Assembly (NCBI GenBank): GCA_016713985.1
Contig: JADJOD010000020.1
Span: 62,001-126,000, forward strand
DNA from: Lewinellaceae bacterium
Lineage (GTDB): Bacteria > Bacteroidota > Bacteroidia > Chitinophagales > Saprospiraceae
DNA length: 64,000 nt
Direction: 5' to 3'
The translations under genes were made by a program, and so were the position numbers. Numbering within the stretch: position 1 is the stretch's first letter; the number at the start of each line of letters is the position of its first letter. Positions 1-8,626 of this stretch are shown piece by piece. Below the pieces are notes generated by a model, which worked only from the letters and a program-made list of their open reading frames with translations, searched no databases and was not told where the DNA came from.

Positions 1-1390
1 TTCCCGGAAGCAAGAGGCCACGGCCAGCATAAAAACCCAGCTTGTGATGCCAGCATACAGCGCTTTGATGAGTGGGTCGCGGCAGCGAATAAAGTAATAC
101 AAACCCGTATGCAGCGCCACATAATGCAACAAAACGTACAGGATCAACCCGATCCAGCCCAGCTCCACGCCGACACGTACAAAACTGGATTCGTGCGGGA
201 ATTTGGCCAGTTCCGATTCCGGATTGAAACGTTTTTCCCACACCCCGCAACTGCCGAGCCCCCCGCCCAAAGCATGATTCCGGATAAAAGGCTGTATGTT
301 CAGATGGTCATTCCCTGAATCATCGTGTACCGGTTTAAAAACCCGACTGAATCCGGAAAATTACCCCGCTACTGGTAGATTTTAATACAAACCCTGTGCC
401 CAAAACCACAAAAACACCGCCGATCAGCAATACACGCCGGTTTAGGAACAAACCGGCGTAAAAAATTGCCCCCAGCGGCGCCAGCACAAAAGCGAAGCGG
501 TCGCCGCTGCAAACCATTGCGCCCAGCGCACAGAAAAACATGGCGGACAACCACCATTTTTGTTGCCGGCCGGCGGCGCCCGGGATCAGCGCCATACAAA
601 AAACGGCAAAGCAGGCCATCAATATACCGAAGCTTGCCGGATCGTAGCAGAAAGACGGGACACCCATCCTGTTCCAGCGGAAGTACAACTGAAAACGCTC
701 CGGATCGGCCATTACCCAGGATTTTTCCGCATCGCTGAACCCGAAAAACCGTTGTTTCAGGCCGTACAGGGCGCCCAAAAAACATAAAACGATGATTGTT
801 TTTATGACGGCGAAGGCGCCTTTCCGGTTGTGCCGGAATGCGTATGCGCCGATAAAAAACACGGTCAGTTGTATAGCTACGCCACGTATGGTGTACAACC
901 AGGTCATTTTTAATTCCGCAGCGGGGTTCAGCACCTGCATTACGTTGTAATACAGCCAGATAATGACCATATAACTGAGCGGGGACCTGGCGAACGACCA
1001 GTCGCGCTCCCTGACTTGCCGTAACAAAACACCCGTTGCGCCGGTCAGAACGAGCAAATCGAGTAAAACGCCAACGGGAGCATTGGTAAACCGGGCGGCA
1101 AAAGGCACCATCAGCGCTGCAAACACCATCAAACCGATACTGAAAGTCAGGTTGAACAAACCATAAACGAGGAGCGGGGCGCCCACCAGCACCACATACA
1201 ATATAAAACCGGCCTTAAAATCGAGCGCCGACATCACGTATGCCACCGAAACGGCGGCCAGCAGCAAAAGCGCCACACCCGCCGGGTTGTTCACCTTCCG
1301 GACCCAAGTCTGTCGCTGCAGCCACCTTGTCACCCGGCTCCTGAAGGAAGCGCCGCGGGTAAAAAATTTGCCCGGAGAAAATCGTCTCAT
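1..1390 (-). CDS. O-antigen ligase/polymerase-like membrane protein (partial, frameshifted)
   Basis: Integral membrane protein of the Wzy/WaaL type, expected to polymerise or ligate surface polysaccharide at the outer face of the inner membrane. From the ATG at 1390 the frame runs 351 residues with about eight to ten hydrophobic segments, then stops at 335-337. Shifting one base near 338-350 restores a long frame to the window edge that carries the conserved tail region, including 'GGGLGSCGVW' and 'VRVGVELGWIGLILY'. I therefore read this as one gene with a single-base frameshift and a 3' end outside the window. It lies 88 bp downstream of the Wzc-like gene on the same strand, which fits an exopolysaccharide operon. 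Family assignment rests on topology and these motifs. Whether it is a polymerase or a ligase cannot be decided here. Confidence 0.72.
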
Positions 1391-1478
1391 TATTTACAGA
1401 ACAAGGGCTTTCAAGAAAATAGCCAGCAAAGCCGGGATGATGACGGAGTGCATAAATATTTCAATAAAGCGCCCGGGT

Positions 1479-3716
1479 TTAGTTCATGTTTCGCGCGTCC
1501 ACGTCGGTGAGTATGGCGCCTGCAAATTTTTCGCCCAGACTTTGCAGGTATTGAATGGATATTTTGTCCTGGGGAGAAACAACCGAATGAGCGTTGAATA
1601 CGGCGATCACCTTATCCACAAACGGCAGCAGTTCCTGGGCGTCGGAATAGTCGTTGAGGGCGGCCGATTCCAGGAAAATATAATCGTAGTGCGCGCGCAG
1701 GTCGTTCAAAAAACGGGTGAATGTGTTCGGGTCGAGCACCTCCGACGGCGATTTTTGCAGACCGTGATTGCCGATAATATCCACTTTTTGTCTTTTGGCG
1801 GTGCCCAGCGGCGTTTTGAGTTGGAACACTTTGACGAGACTGTTTTCACGCATGATCTCGTTTAGCAGTGCGCTGTTGCCGGTAGCGCGGTCGGTATAGG
1901 TTTCGGGTAACGGGGTTTTGAAGTTGGTATCGAGCATGAGCACGTGTTTGTTGTTGGCTGCCAGTGAGTGCGCCAGCGCGTGCATCGTAAAAGTTTTTCC
2001 TTCTTTGTTTTTTGTGCTGACAATCAGGAAGATATGCGACCCCTGATCCTTTAAAATAAGAGACCGGATTTTGCGCAGACTTTCCCTGAACAGGTTGAAT
2101 TTGGGCATTTCGCCGTTGGTGGAGAAGATCCGGTTGAGGTCGAGCCCTTGTACCGGTACGGAATTGACCGAGCCGAGCAGGGGCAGATTGCCCGTATAAC
2201 GTTTGAACAGTTCGGGCGACTGCAAACTCCCGTCCATATAGGCGAGCAGGAACAGCAGGATGGTCGTCAGTGTGCCTGCCACCAGGGCTGCCAGCCCGCT
2301 GAGCAATACCTGCCGGTTGGGTTCCGCTTGTTCGGGCAGTTGTGCGTTTTCTGCGATGGACAAAGGATTGTCCGATTTGGAAAGATCGAGTGTGGCGGCC
2401 ATTAACTGGTCGTTGATGGCGTTAAACTCTTCCTGTGCGCGGGTTTCGGCGTTGAGCAGGTTGGTGGAGTATTCGTCGTTTACCACGATGCCGCCGAGGC
2501 GGCTTTTAAGCGTTGCAATTTTTGCGTCGATCTGGCTGATGGTATTTTCGGCCTCGGTGCGGTCGAGGTTGTAGGACGCGCGTTCTTTGCGAATATCTTC
2601 CTGTGTACGTTTTGGGTCGCTTTTGTCTTTTTGTTTGCCGAGGTTACGGGCGGAGCTGCGCACCGATTCTTCCAGTTGTTGTTTGGCTTCGGCCAGTTCG
2701 GCTTCGATTTCCGGGTCTTTTCCGCCGGCAGCGAGGCTTTTTTGGGTCAATTGGCGGACTTTTTCAAAATATTCCTCCGTATCGGACTTGTCCACGATCC
2801 GGTTTTTGGTTTCGGTGGCATCCCGCGAACCCCTGCGATCGACGAAGTCGTCGAGTTTTCTCAGAGAAGTGATTGCGGCATCCCGGCGTGATTCGGCCTG
2901 GTCCCGGGCGTTTTCAAAATCGGAGAGTTGGGTGATCAGGTCTCCGCCTTGTCTGCCCCCGGAAGGCAGGGAACGGCTGCGCAGGTAGGAATAACGCAAA
3001 TCGGTGATTGAATCCAGGGTTGTTTTTTTGCGCACGGAGAGTTCGCTGAAAAACTCGACTTTTTTCTTTTTCTCTTTGACGGCCAGATTTTGATAACATA
3101 TCAGGAAACGGGCGGCGTATTCATTGGCCATGTATTGCGAAAGCGCCGGATTTTCCGTGACGATTTCGATGGTCAGGTAGTCGGTGCCTGCGCGGCGATC
3201 CACCTGAAGACAGCTCCAGATGGCATCGTGGTCGTATCCGTAAGCGCGGGCAATTTTATCCAGGAGATAATCTAATTCTTTGTTAAAGGAGGCGCCGCTG
3301 AGACTGTCGAGGTCTATTTTGACGATCGTATCCAAAAGGGTGTTTTTTTCTTCGTCCGTGAAGTCGGAAAGGTTGTTGTTGGGGGTGCGGAAGGGTTTTG
3401 ATGCGATGCTGCCTTCACCCAGCAGGTCGTGGCGCAACATCGCGATGGTGAGCAGTTTGAGGGTGGAGCGCGATTGTGAAAACTCGATCAGGTTGGAAAA
3501 CGCGTTTTCCACCTGGTATTGCTGCTTGACAACATCGGAATTATCCGCGTTGATCCCCTGATAATTGACGATACCCGTGGACACAATAACCGAGGCTTTA
3601 TAACGCTCCGGTTTTTGTCCGATAAAAAAATACGTAGCCGCTGCCGCAGTCAGCATGGCTGCGAGAATGAGCCACTTGCGGCGGTTGAGGATGCGTAGTA
3701 AGTAGCCTACATCCAT
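1479..3716 (-). CDS. Wzc/GumC-like polysaccharide chain-length protein with degenerate BY-kinase domain
   Basis: 745 residues. An N-terminal Wzz-type membrane segment (about 14-32) is followed by a large periplasmic region with coiled-coil stretches (about 200-440), a second membrane segment (about 469-492) and a cytoplasmic Wzc-like nucleotide-binding domain (about 540-745). Walker A is recognisable as 'STKNKEGKTF' at 567-576. Walker A' is 'VLMLDTNF' (592-599), where BY-kinases have DxDxR, and the Walker B region 'YDYIFLES' lacks the usual Asp. No C-terminal tyrosine cluster is present. The protein should control polysaccharide chain length and export together with the polymerase gene downstream. 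Tyrosine autokinase activity is doubtful. The gene is divergent from the protease gene at 4.3 kb. Confidence 0.82.
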   Translation of the reverse strand: MDVGYLLRILNRRKWLILAAMLTAAAATYFFIGQKPERYKASVIVSTGIVNYQGINADNSDVVKQQYQVENAFSNLIEFSQSRSTLKLLTIAMLRHDLLGEGSIASKPFRTPNNNLSDFTDEEKNTLLDTIVKIDLDSLSGASFNKELDYLLDKIARAYGYDHDAIWSCLQVDRRAGTDYLTIEIVTENPALSQYMANEYAARFLICYQNLAVKEKKKKVEFFSELSVRKKTTLDSITDLRYSYLRSRSLPSGGRQGGDLITQLSDFENARDQAESRRDAAITSLRKLDDFVDRRGSRDATETKNRIVDKSDTEEYFEKVRQLTQKSLAAGGKDPEIEAELAEAKQQLEESVRSSARNLGKQKDKSDPKRTQEDIRKERASYNLDRTEAENTISQIDAKIATLKSRLGGIVVNDEYSTNLLNAETRAQEEFNAINDQLMAATLDLSKSDNPLSIAENAQLPEQAEPNRQVLLSGLAALVAGTLTTILLFLLAYMDGSLQSPELFKRYTGNLPLLGSVNSVPVQGLDLNRIFSTNGEMPKFNLFRESLRKIRSLILKDQGSHIFLIVSTKNKEGKTFTMHALAHSLAANNKHVLMLDTNFKTPLPETYTDRATGNSALLNEIMRENSLVKVFQLKTPLGTAKRQKVDIIGNHGLQKSPSEVLDPNTFTRFLNDLRAHYDYIFLESAALNDYSDAQELLPFVDKVIAVFNAHSVVSPQDKISIQYLQSLGEKFAGAILTDVDARNMN

Positions 3717-4311
3717 AAAATATGACCAGTTTTTGGCGCGCAGCGGAGGAAACTGCGAGGTTGTTTTGACAACGAAGCCCGGTTTAAAAATGCCGGATTG
3801 AAACGTATAGCCAGGCAGGAAGACTGTTAAAAAGGATTAAACGAGGATTTCCGGGTACGTTCTTTGCAGTAAATACCCTTAATATTCGGCTCCGGATTTT
3901 ATGCTTTCGGGCAAAAGGCTCCGGAACGGTCGAAAAGAATATCCACCGGTCTATTTATTACAGGCAAAGGTAATGCCAAATGCCGGCGGCGACAAGTGGG
4001 GAGTGGTGAAAGAAACGGGGGCAAGGGGCAGGGACAACAGGAAGGGCAGGTGGCTTTCGACCGGAATTTAACAACGAAAAAAGATGCCAGCGGCCAGTTT
4101 GTAGAAAAATTCGGGTTGTCCGACACAAATAACGCGTTCTTGCGTTTCTACGGAAGTAATCCGATGATGCAATATTTATTGAAAAACAATATGGGTGCAA
4201 CTTGGCGCAACCTGCAATCGTCTATCTTTGTTCATTTAAAACCTATCGCAAGCGATGTTGAATTTTGAACGCCCCTTCGGCAAATTTGACTTTGATAAAT
4301 TTCTTCTGGAC
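3717..4311. other. 595-bp divergent intergenic region
   Basis: This region separates the minus-strand wzc-like gene from the plus-strand protease gene. It contains the predicted protease promoter at 4202-4230. A purine-rich G-tract stretch lies around 4000-4050. A 90-residue plus-strand frame here has no recognisable motif and runs through the promoter, so I do not call it. I see no RNA gene. Confidence 0.5.
4202..4230 (+). promoter_or_regulatory. Predicted Bacteroidetes sigma-A promoter of the tail-specific protease gene
   Basis: A -33 TTG (4202-4204) is followed after 18 bp by the -7 element TATCTTTG (4223-4230), matching the TAnnTTTG consensus. The predicted start near 4237 gives a leader of about 75 nt to the ATG at 4312. 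It also argues against an upstream start codon at 4255. Confidence 0.6.
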
Positions 4312-6447
4312 ATGAAAATGAAATCGTCCTACGTGTTTTTTTCCTTCCTCGGGATCGCAGGAATCGCCTATTTTGCAAGCCAGTTCAATCCTTTTCACAG
4401 CGCCCCCAACCCGCAGAAGGATGCCGCTTTGATACAGGCTATTTTGCAGGGCATGAACCGCCTTCACTTCCAGCCGAAACAAATCGACGATGCCTTTTCC
4501 AAACAGGTTTACGACCTGTACCTGAAGGATATCGACAATGGAAAACGATTTTTTATTACCTCCGACATCGACCAGTTAAAAGGTTTTGAAAAACAACTCG
4601 ACGACGAAGCCAATGCCGGTTCGTTCCAGTTTTTCGACCTCTCCGTCGCATTGATGGACAAAGCTGTGCTAAAAGCCCAGGCGTGGTATCGCGAAATTCT
4701 CGCCCAGCCGCTCGATTTTTCGAAAAACGACATGCTGGAAGCCGACGGCAAAAAACTCGGATGGGCGAAAGACGACGCCGAACTCCGCAGCCGCTGGGAA
4801 AAGTGGATGAAATACGAAGTGCTTTACCGCATCAACGACGAACTCGACAAGCAGGAAAAAGCAGATTTTAAAGGTGAAAAGAAAACTTTCCAGCAAATAG
4901 AAGCCGAGCAGCGCCTGAAAGTGCTTGATACCTACGATAAGTGGTTCAAACGGATGCAAAAAACCGACCGCACCCGCCGCCTGGAAATTTACCTGAACGC
5001 CATCACCAACGTATTCGACCCGCACTCCGGCTATTTTTCCCCCCGGGAAAAGGAAAACTTCGACATCCGGATGTCCGGCAAACTCGAAGGGATCGGCGCC
5101 CGGCTGCAAAGCGACGGCGAAAAAACCTCGGTTACCGATATTGTGCCCGGCGGCCCCGCCTGGAAACAAGGCGTGTTGCAACCCAAAGACGTGATCCTGA
5201 AAGTGGCGCAGGGTGAAACCGATGCCGAATCGATTGACATCATGGGTTGGGATCTCGACGACGTCGTGTCCAAAATCCGCGGACCCAAAAGCACCAAGGT
5301 CACCCTCACGATCCAGAAACCCGACGCTACGGAAAAGGTGATCACGATCACCCGCGACCTGGTTATCATGGAGGAAGGATTTGCCAAGTCGCTGCTGCTC
5401 GGCGAATCGGACAAACAGGAAAAAATCGGATACATTTACCTGCCCCAGTTCTACGCCGATTTTACCCCGCAGGGCCTCACTTCCTGCGCTGCCGACGTAG
5501 CCAAGGAAATTGACAAACTGAACCAGGAAAATGTCAAAGGCCTTATCCTCGACCTGCGTGGCAACGGCGGCGGTTCGCTCCGCGATGTGGTACAAATGAG
5601 CGGACTTTTTATCGAAGAAGGCCCCATCGTGCAGGTGAAAAACCGCACCCGCAAACCCGAAATCATGAGTGACAACGACCCCCGCGTGCAGTGGGGCGGC
5701 CCCCTGGTGGTTATGGTCAACGGATACAGTGCCTCGGCCTCCGAAATACTCGCAGCCGCCATGCAGGACTACGGCCGCGCCGTCATCATCGGCTCCACAG
5801 TCACCTACGGAAAAGGTACCGTTCAACGTTTCCTCGATCTTGATAACGCTACCGGCGACGAATCGGTCAAACCCCTGGGCGATATCAAACTGACCATCCA
5901 GAAATTTTACCGCATCACCGGCAAAACCACCCAACTCGACGGCGTAATTCCGGATATCGTACTGCCCGACTTCTACAACCTCGTTGACCTCGGCGAACGG
6001 GAAAATGATTACCCGCTCGAATCAACCACCATCGAACCGGTGCCGTACAACCAAAACGCCTACCATATTGCCGACCTGGGCAAACTCAAATCGTCCAGCG
6101 CCTCGCGGGTGAACGCCGATCCCACGTTCCGGAAGATCAGCGAAAACGCCGTGCGCCTGCGCAAGAAAAAAGACCAGTCGCAATATCCGCTGCAGGCCGA
6201 AAAGTACCGCCAGTGGAATAAACGCCAGGACGAAGAATCCAAACAGTTTGAAGATGTTTTCCAGCCGATCGGCGCATTTACGCTGCAAAACCTTTCCGCC
6301 GACCTGCCCCAGATCCAGGGCGACACTTCGCGGATTGCCCGCAACGACAACTGGATGAAAGAAAAGAAAAAAGACATCCAGTTATATGAAGCATTCCATG
6401 TGATGCAGGATATGATCCGGCTGGATGCGCTGGCTGGGAAACAGTGA
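4312..6447 (+). CDS. prc: Carboxy-terminal (tail-specific) processing protease Prc/CtpA, S41 family
   Basis: Periplasmic serine protease that degrades or trims proteins from their C terminus. From the ATG at 4312 (711 residues) the N terminus is a short charged stretch and one hydrophobic segment. A helical N-terminal region follows, then a PDZ domain ('GIGARLQSDGEKTSVTDIVP'), the S41 catalytic core and a long C-terminal Prc-type region. The catalytic dyad is visible: Ser475 in 'NGYSASASEIL' and Lys501 in 'TYGKGTVQ', arranged as in E. coli Prc with one extra residue between. I prefer 4312 to an in-frame ATG at 4255 because the extra 19 residues are unlike a signal peptide. The gene faces rsmE convergently, with an inverted repeat between the two ends. 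Confidence 0.93.
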   Translation: MKMKSSYVFFSFLGIAGIAYFASQFNPFHSAPNPQKDAALIQAILQGMNRLHFQPKQIDDAFSKQVYDLYLKDIDNGKRFFITSDIDQLKGFEKQLDDEANAGSFQFFDLSVALMDKAVLKAQAWYREILAQPLDFSKNDMLEADGKKLGWAKDDAELRSRWEKWMKYEVLYRINDELDKQEKADFKGEKKTFQQIEAEQRLKVLDTYDKWFKRMQKTDRTRRLEIYLNAITNVFDPHSGYFSPREKENFDIRMSGKLEGIGARLQSDGEKTSVTDIVPGGPAWKQGVLQPKDVILKVAQGETDAESIDIMGWDLDDVVSKIRGPKSTKVTLTIQKPDATEKVITITRDLVIMEEGFAKSLLLGESDKQEKIGYIYLPQFYADFTPQGLTSCAADVAKEIDKLNQENVKGLILDLRGNGGGSLRDVVQMSGLFIEEGPIVQVKNRTRKPEIMSDNDPRVQWGGPLVVMVNGYSASASEILAAAMQDYGRAVIIGSTVTYGKGTVQRFLDLDNATGDESVKPLGDIKLTIQKFYRITGKTTQLDGVIPDIVLPDFYNLVDLGERENDYPLESTTIEPVPYNQNAYHIADLGKLKSSSASRVNADPTFRKISENAVRLRKKKDQSQYPLQAEKYRQWNKRQDEESKQFEDVFQPIGAFTLQNLSADLPQIQGDTSRIARNDNWMKEKKKDIQLYEAFHVMQDMIRLDALAGKQ

Positions 6448-6473
6448 TTCCAGTTTGTTTAAAAGTAGGTTAT

Positions 6474-6558
6474 TTGACAGGATTGACAGGATTTACAGGT
6501 TATTTTTCCTAAAAACAGGTAGGTAGATTAAACCTGTAAATCATGTAAATCCTGTCAA
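6474..6558. repeat. REP-like inverted repeat between convergent genes
   Basis: Two 28-bp arms (6474-6501 and 6531-6558) are inverted copies with only two mismatches, around a 29-nt loop. The arms are built from iterated 'gacaggatt'-type words. The position between the 3' ends of prc and rsmE suits a bidirectional terminator or a palindromic interspersed repeat. Confidence 0.8.
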
Positions 6559-6599
6559 AATTTAAACTTGTAAGATTCGTCTCTTTTTTGCCTGTCTCT

Positions 6600-7304
6600 C
6601 TACGGATAACTCAGATTCACCACACTCACCGCCAGTATGCCGGCGGTCTCCGTGCGCAGACGCGCGGCGCCGAGGCTGACGCCGGCAAAGCCGTTTTTCA
6701 GCGCCCAGTCCACTTCTTCTGAAGAAAAATCGCCTTCAGGGCCAATGGCAATCAGCGTGTCTTGTGCTGTGGAAACAAGTGTCTTCAGGTGCGGCAACGG
6801 TTCGTCCGAACACCAGGCGAGGTATTTTTTTTCTTCTGTCGCCGATTTTACAAATTGTTGAAAAGCAGTGAGTTCGTTCAACCTCGGAAGCCGGGCGCGC
6901 AGCGATTGTTTCATCGCCGACACCAATATTTTTTCCAGCCGGTCGGTGCGGATTTTGTCGCGTTCCGAACGGCGGCAAAGCAGCGGGGTGATCTCGTCGA
7001 CGCCAATCTCGACGGCTTTTTCGAGAAACCACTCGAACCGTTCGATTTGCTTTACGGGTGCGATGGCGAGGTGCAGGCGCGCGGGCCGTTCGGGCGGTGC
7101 GGGGGTCTGCGTGAGGATACGTGCGAGTGCGTGGCGTTTGCCGGTTTCGGCCAGTTCGGCTTCATAAAAAAAGCCCCGGCCGTCGGTAAGTTGCAAGTGG
7201 TCGCCGACCTTGCGGCGCAACACAGTGAGCAGGTGCCGGCTTTCTTCTTCGTCGAGCGAAGCGAAGCCGTTTTCTATTTTTTGTGTGAAAAAAAGTTGAT
7301 TCAT
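6600..7304 (-). CDS. rsmE: 16S rRNA (uracil-1498-N3)-methyltransferase RsmE
   Basis: SPOUT-class methyltransferase that makes m3U1498 in 16S rRNA using SAM. The 234-residue reading starts at 'MNQLFFTQ' (ATG at 7304) and shows the N-terminal PUA-like segment with 'EEESRHLLTVLRRKVGD'. The C-terminal knot carries 'IAIGPEGDFSSEEVDWAL' and 'SLGAARLRTETAG', the SAM-binding hallmark. A longer frame opens 105 bp upstream, but it translates the palindromic repeat at 7309-7369 and should not be used. The palindrome sits only four bases upstream of the start codon. The ATP-grasp-like gene is immediately upstream on the same strand. Confidence 0.93.
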   Translation of the reverse strand: MNQLFFTQKIENGFASLDEEESRHLLTVLRRKVGDHLQLTDGRGFFYEAELAETGKRHALARILTQTPAPPERPARLHLAIAPVKQIERFEWFLEKAVEIGVDEITPLLCRRSERDKIRTDRLEKILVSAMKQSLRARLPRLNELTAFQQFVKSATEEKKYLAWCSDEPLPHLKTLVSTAQDTLIAIGPEGDFSSEEVDWALKNGFAGVSLGAARLRTETAGILAVSVVNLSYP

Positions 7305-7308
7305 ATCA

Positions 7309-7369
7309 TGTACGGCGGATTTCCAAATCCGCCCGGCATTCCCCGGCGGATTTGGAAATCCGCCGTACA
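7309..7369. repeat. Nested palindromic repeat (25-bp perfect stem)
   Basis: Arms 7309-7333 and 7345-7369 are perfect reverse complements around an 11-nt loop. Each arm is itself nearly palindromic (gcggattt-cc-aaatccgc). The element exactly fills the gap between the stop of the upstream gene (7373) and the rsmE start (7304). Confidence 0.9.
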
Positions 7370-7372
7370 AGT

Positions 7373-8572
7373 TTACGGTTCGAAAAACCCGACGCTGGCG
7401 CCCACCCAATCCTTTCCTTTATTGTACCGCACCCCCACCATTTCGCCCTTGCTCATCCGGATGAGGTTATTCACCAGACGGGGTTGCTCCCAGTTTTTCT
7501 CCCACACGATCATCATGCGAATTTCACATTTGGAGGGTTCGTCGGGGTTGGGCGTTTCCACACCCGGTATGTATTCCACTTTGCGCTGGAGGATAAAGTT
7601 GGACGGGTCGTCCACCGATTCCACGTCTTCACGGGTGATATTGATTTTTACGCCTTGCCCCGAAAAGGAAAACAGGGGTTTCAGTACCCAGTTTTCCAGG
7701 TCATCGGGAATGGAAGTCAATTCGTTGACAAACAGCGTTTCGGGTACAAAAGGTGTTTTTAAAAACGGCAGGGTGTATTTGGAAATGCGGAAGAACCAGT
7801 TGGGGTGCCCCACCCATTCGGCATTCACCTCGCTGGTCAGGTCCCATTCGCGGGGCAGGTCCGAACGTTTTTCGAGTTCGTCAAAGATGATTCGGTTGTA
7901 GATACGCTCTATCCCGACCCGCCGGCCGTTGTCGTCGAGGTAATAAAGGTCCCGGCCTTCCTTTTTGAGTTTGGAAAGGCATAAAACTTTGATTCCCAGT
8001 TGTTTGCGACTGCCCCAAAAATCGATTCGGGTATTTTGTTTTTCCGGCTCCACTTCCAGCAGCACGACGTTTTCAGGTTTGGAGCCGCCGACGATCACCT
8101 CGCGCATGAGATTGATATAGGATTCCGAGTCCAGGCCGCCGAAAAGGTGGTGGAAATTCGCGGGGATGTCGAAGTGTTTGCGGTACGATTCCGCCAGCAG
8201 GTGCTGGAAAAAGTAGAGCGACGGAAACCCCTGCATTTCAATCAATTGTGGCACTAATTGACCGCTGGCATCGCGGCAAATGCCAAAATCGAGTTGCAAA
8301 AAGGTGGTATGCGCATCTTCACCGGGCACCCGCAGATTGGCCGGCAGGGCGGCTTCGCTTTGTGCGCGGAAATCGGGGCGGGTGATCACCTTGCAGATGT
8401 CTTCCACACCTTTCAGGAGTTGCGCTTTCAGCGACTTCGGTACAAAAACCGGCGTTTCGGATATACGAAACGTGCAATCTTCGTCATAAGCCGAATTGAC
8501 GGTGTGGAGAAAATCCTGGTATTTCTCCTGGGTAAAAGTTGCGTTGTAGTGCTGGCGGGCTTCTTTAAACAT
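7373..8572 (-). CDS. ATP-grasp-like conserved protein of unknown function
   Basis: 399-residue cytoplasmic protein without signal peptide or membrane segments. I do not recognise a named family with certainty. Several stretches look ATP-grasp-like: 'QLDFGICRD', 'RIYNRIIFDELEKR', 'NWVLKPLFSFSGQGVKI' (resembling the ATP-binding loop region) and the C-terminal 'LVNNLIRMSKGEMVGVRYNK', a region where ATP-grasp ligases bind Mg2+. Some amine/amino-acid ligases have this size and order, but no substrate can be inferred. It lies between uppS and rsmE, all on the minus strand, so co-transcription is possible. The assignment is an inference from motifs only. Confidence 0.5.
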   Translation of the reverse strand: MFKEARQHYNATFTQEKYQDFLHTVNSAYDEDCTFRISETPVFVPKSLKAQLLKGVEDICKVITRPDFRAQSEAALPANLRVPGEDAHTTFLQLDFGICRDASGQLVPQLIEMQGFPSLYFFQHLLAESYRKHFDIPANFHHLFGGLDSESYINLMREVIVGGSKPENVVLLEVEPEKQNTRIDFWGSRKQLGIKVLCLSKLKKEGRDLYYLDDNGRRVGIERIYNRIIFDELEKRSDLPREWDLTSEVNAEWVGHPNWFFRISKYTLPFLKTPFVPETLFVNELTSIPDDLENWVLKPLFSFSGQGVKINITREDVESVDDPSNFILQRKVEYIPGVETPNPDEPSKCEIRMMIVWEKNWEQPRLVNNLIRMSKGEMVGVRYNKGKDWVGASVGFFEP

Positions 8573-8626
8573 ATACGGGTTGGTTTCGGGTTTCGGGTGA
8601 GCAGGCTTTTAGAAACGACGGGGGGG

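Noticed and set aside
1394..1453. 19-codon hydrophobic frame (starts MHSVIIPALL) between the Wzc-like and polymerase genes
   Set aside because: Too short to support. It could be a translation-coupling peptide, but nothing shows this.
3996..4268. 90-residue frame upstream of the protease gene
   Set aside because: It runs through the predicted promoter, has low-complexity Gly/Gln content and no signal or motif.
4669..5934. 421-residue open frame antisense to the protease gene
   Set aside because: It is the mirror of a strongly supported S41 protease. Composition (His/Val/Gly/Phe-rich) is typical of antisense frames in GC-rich genes, and no motif is present.
6762..7901. 379-residue plus-strand frame across rsmE and the ATP-grasp-like gene
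   Set aside because: It crosses the palindromic repeat and opposes two better supported minus-strand genes.
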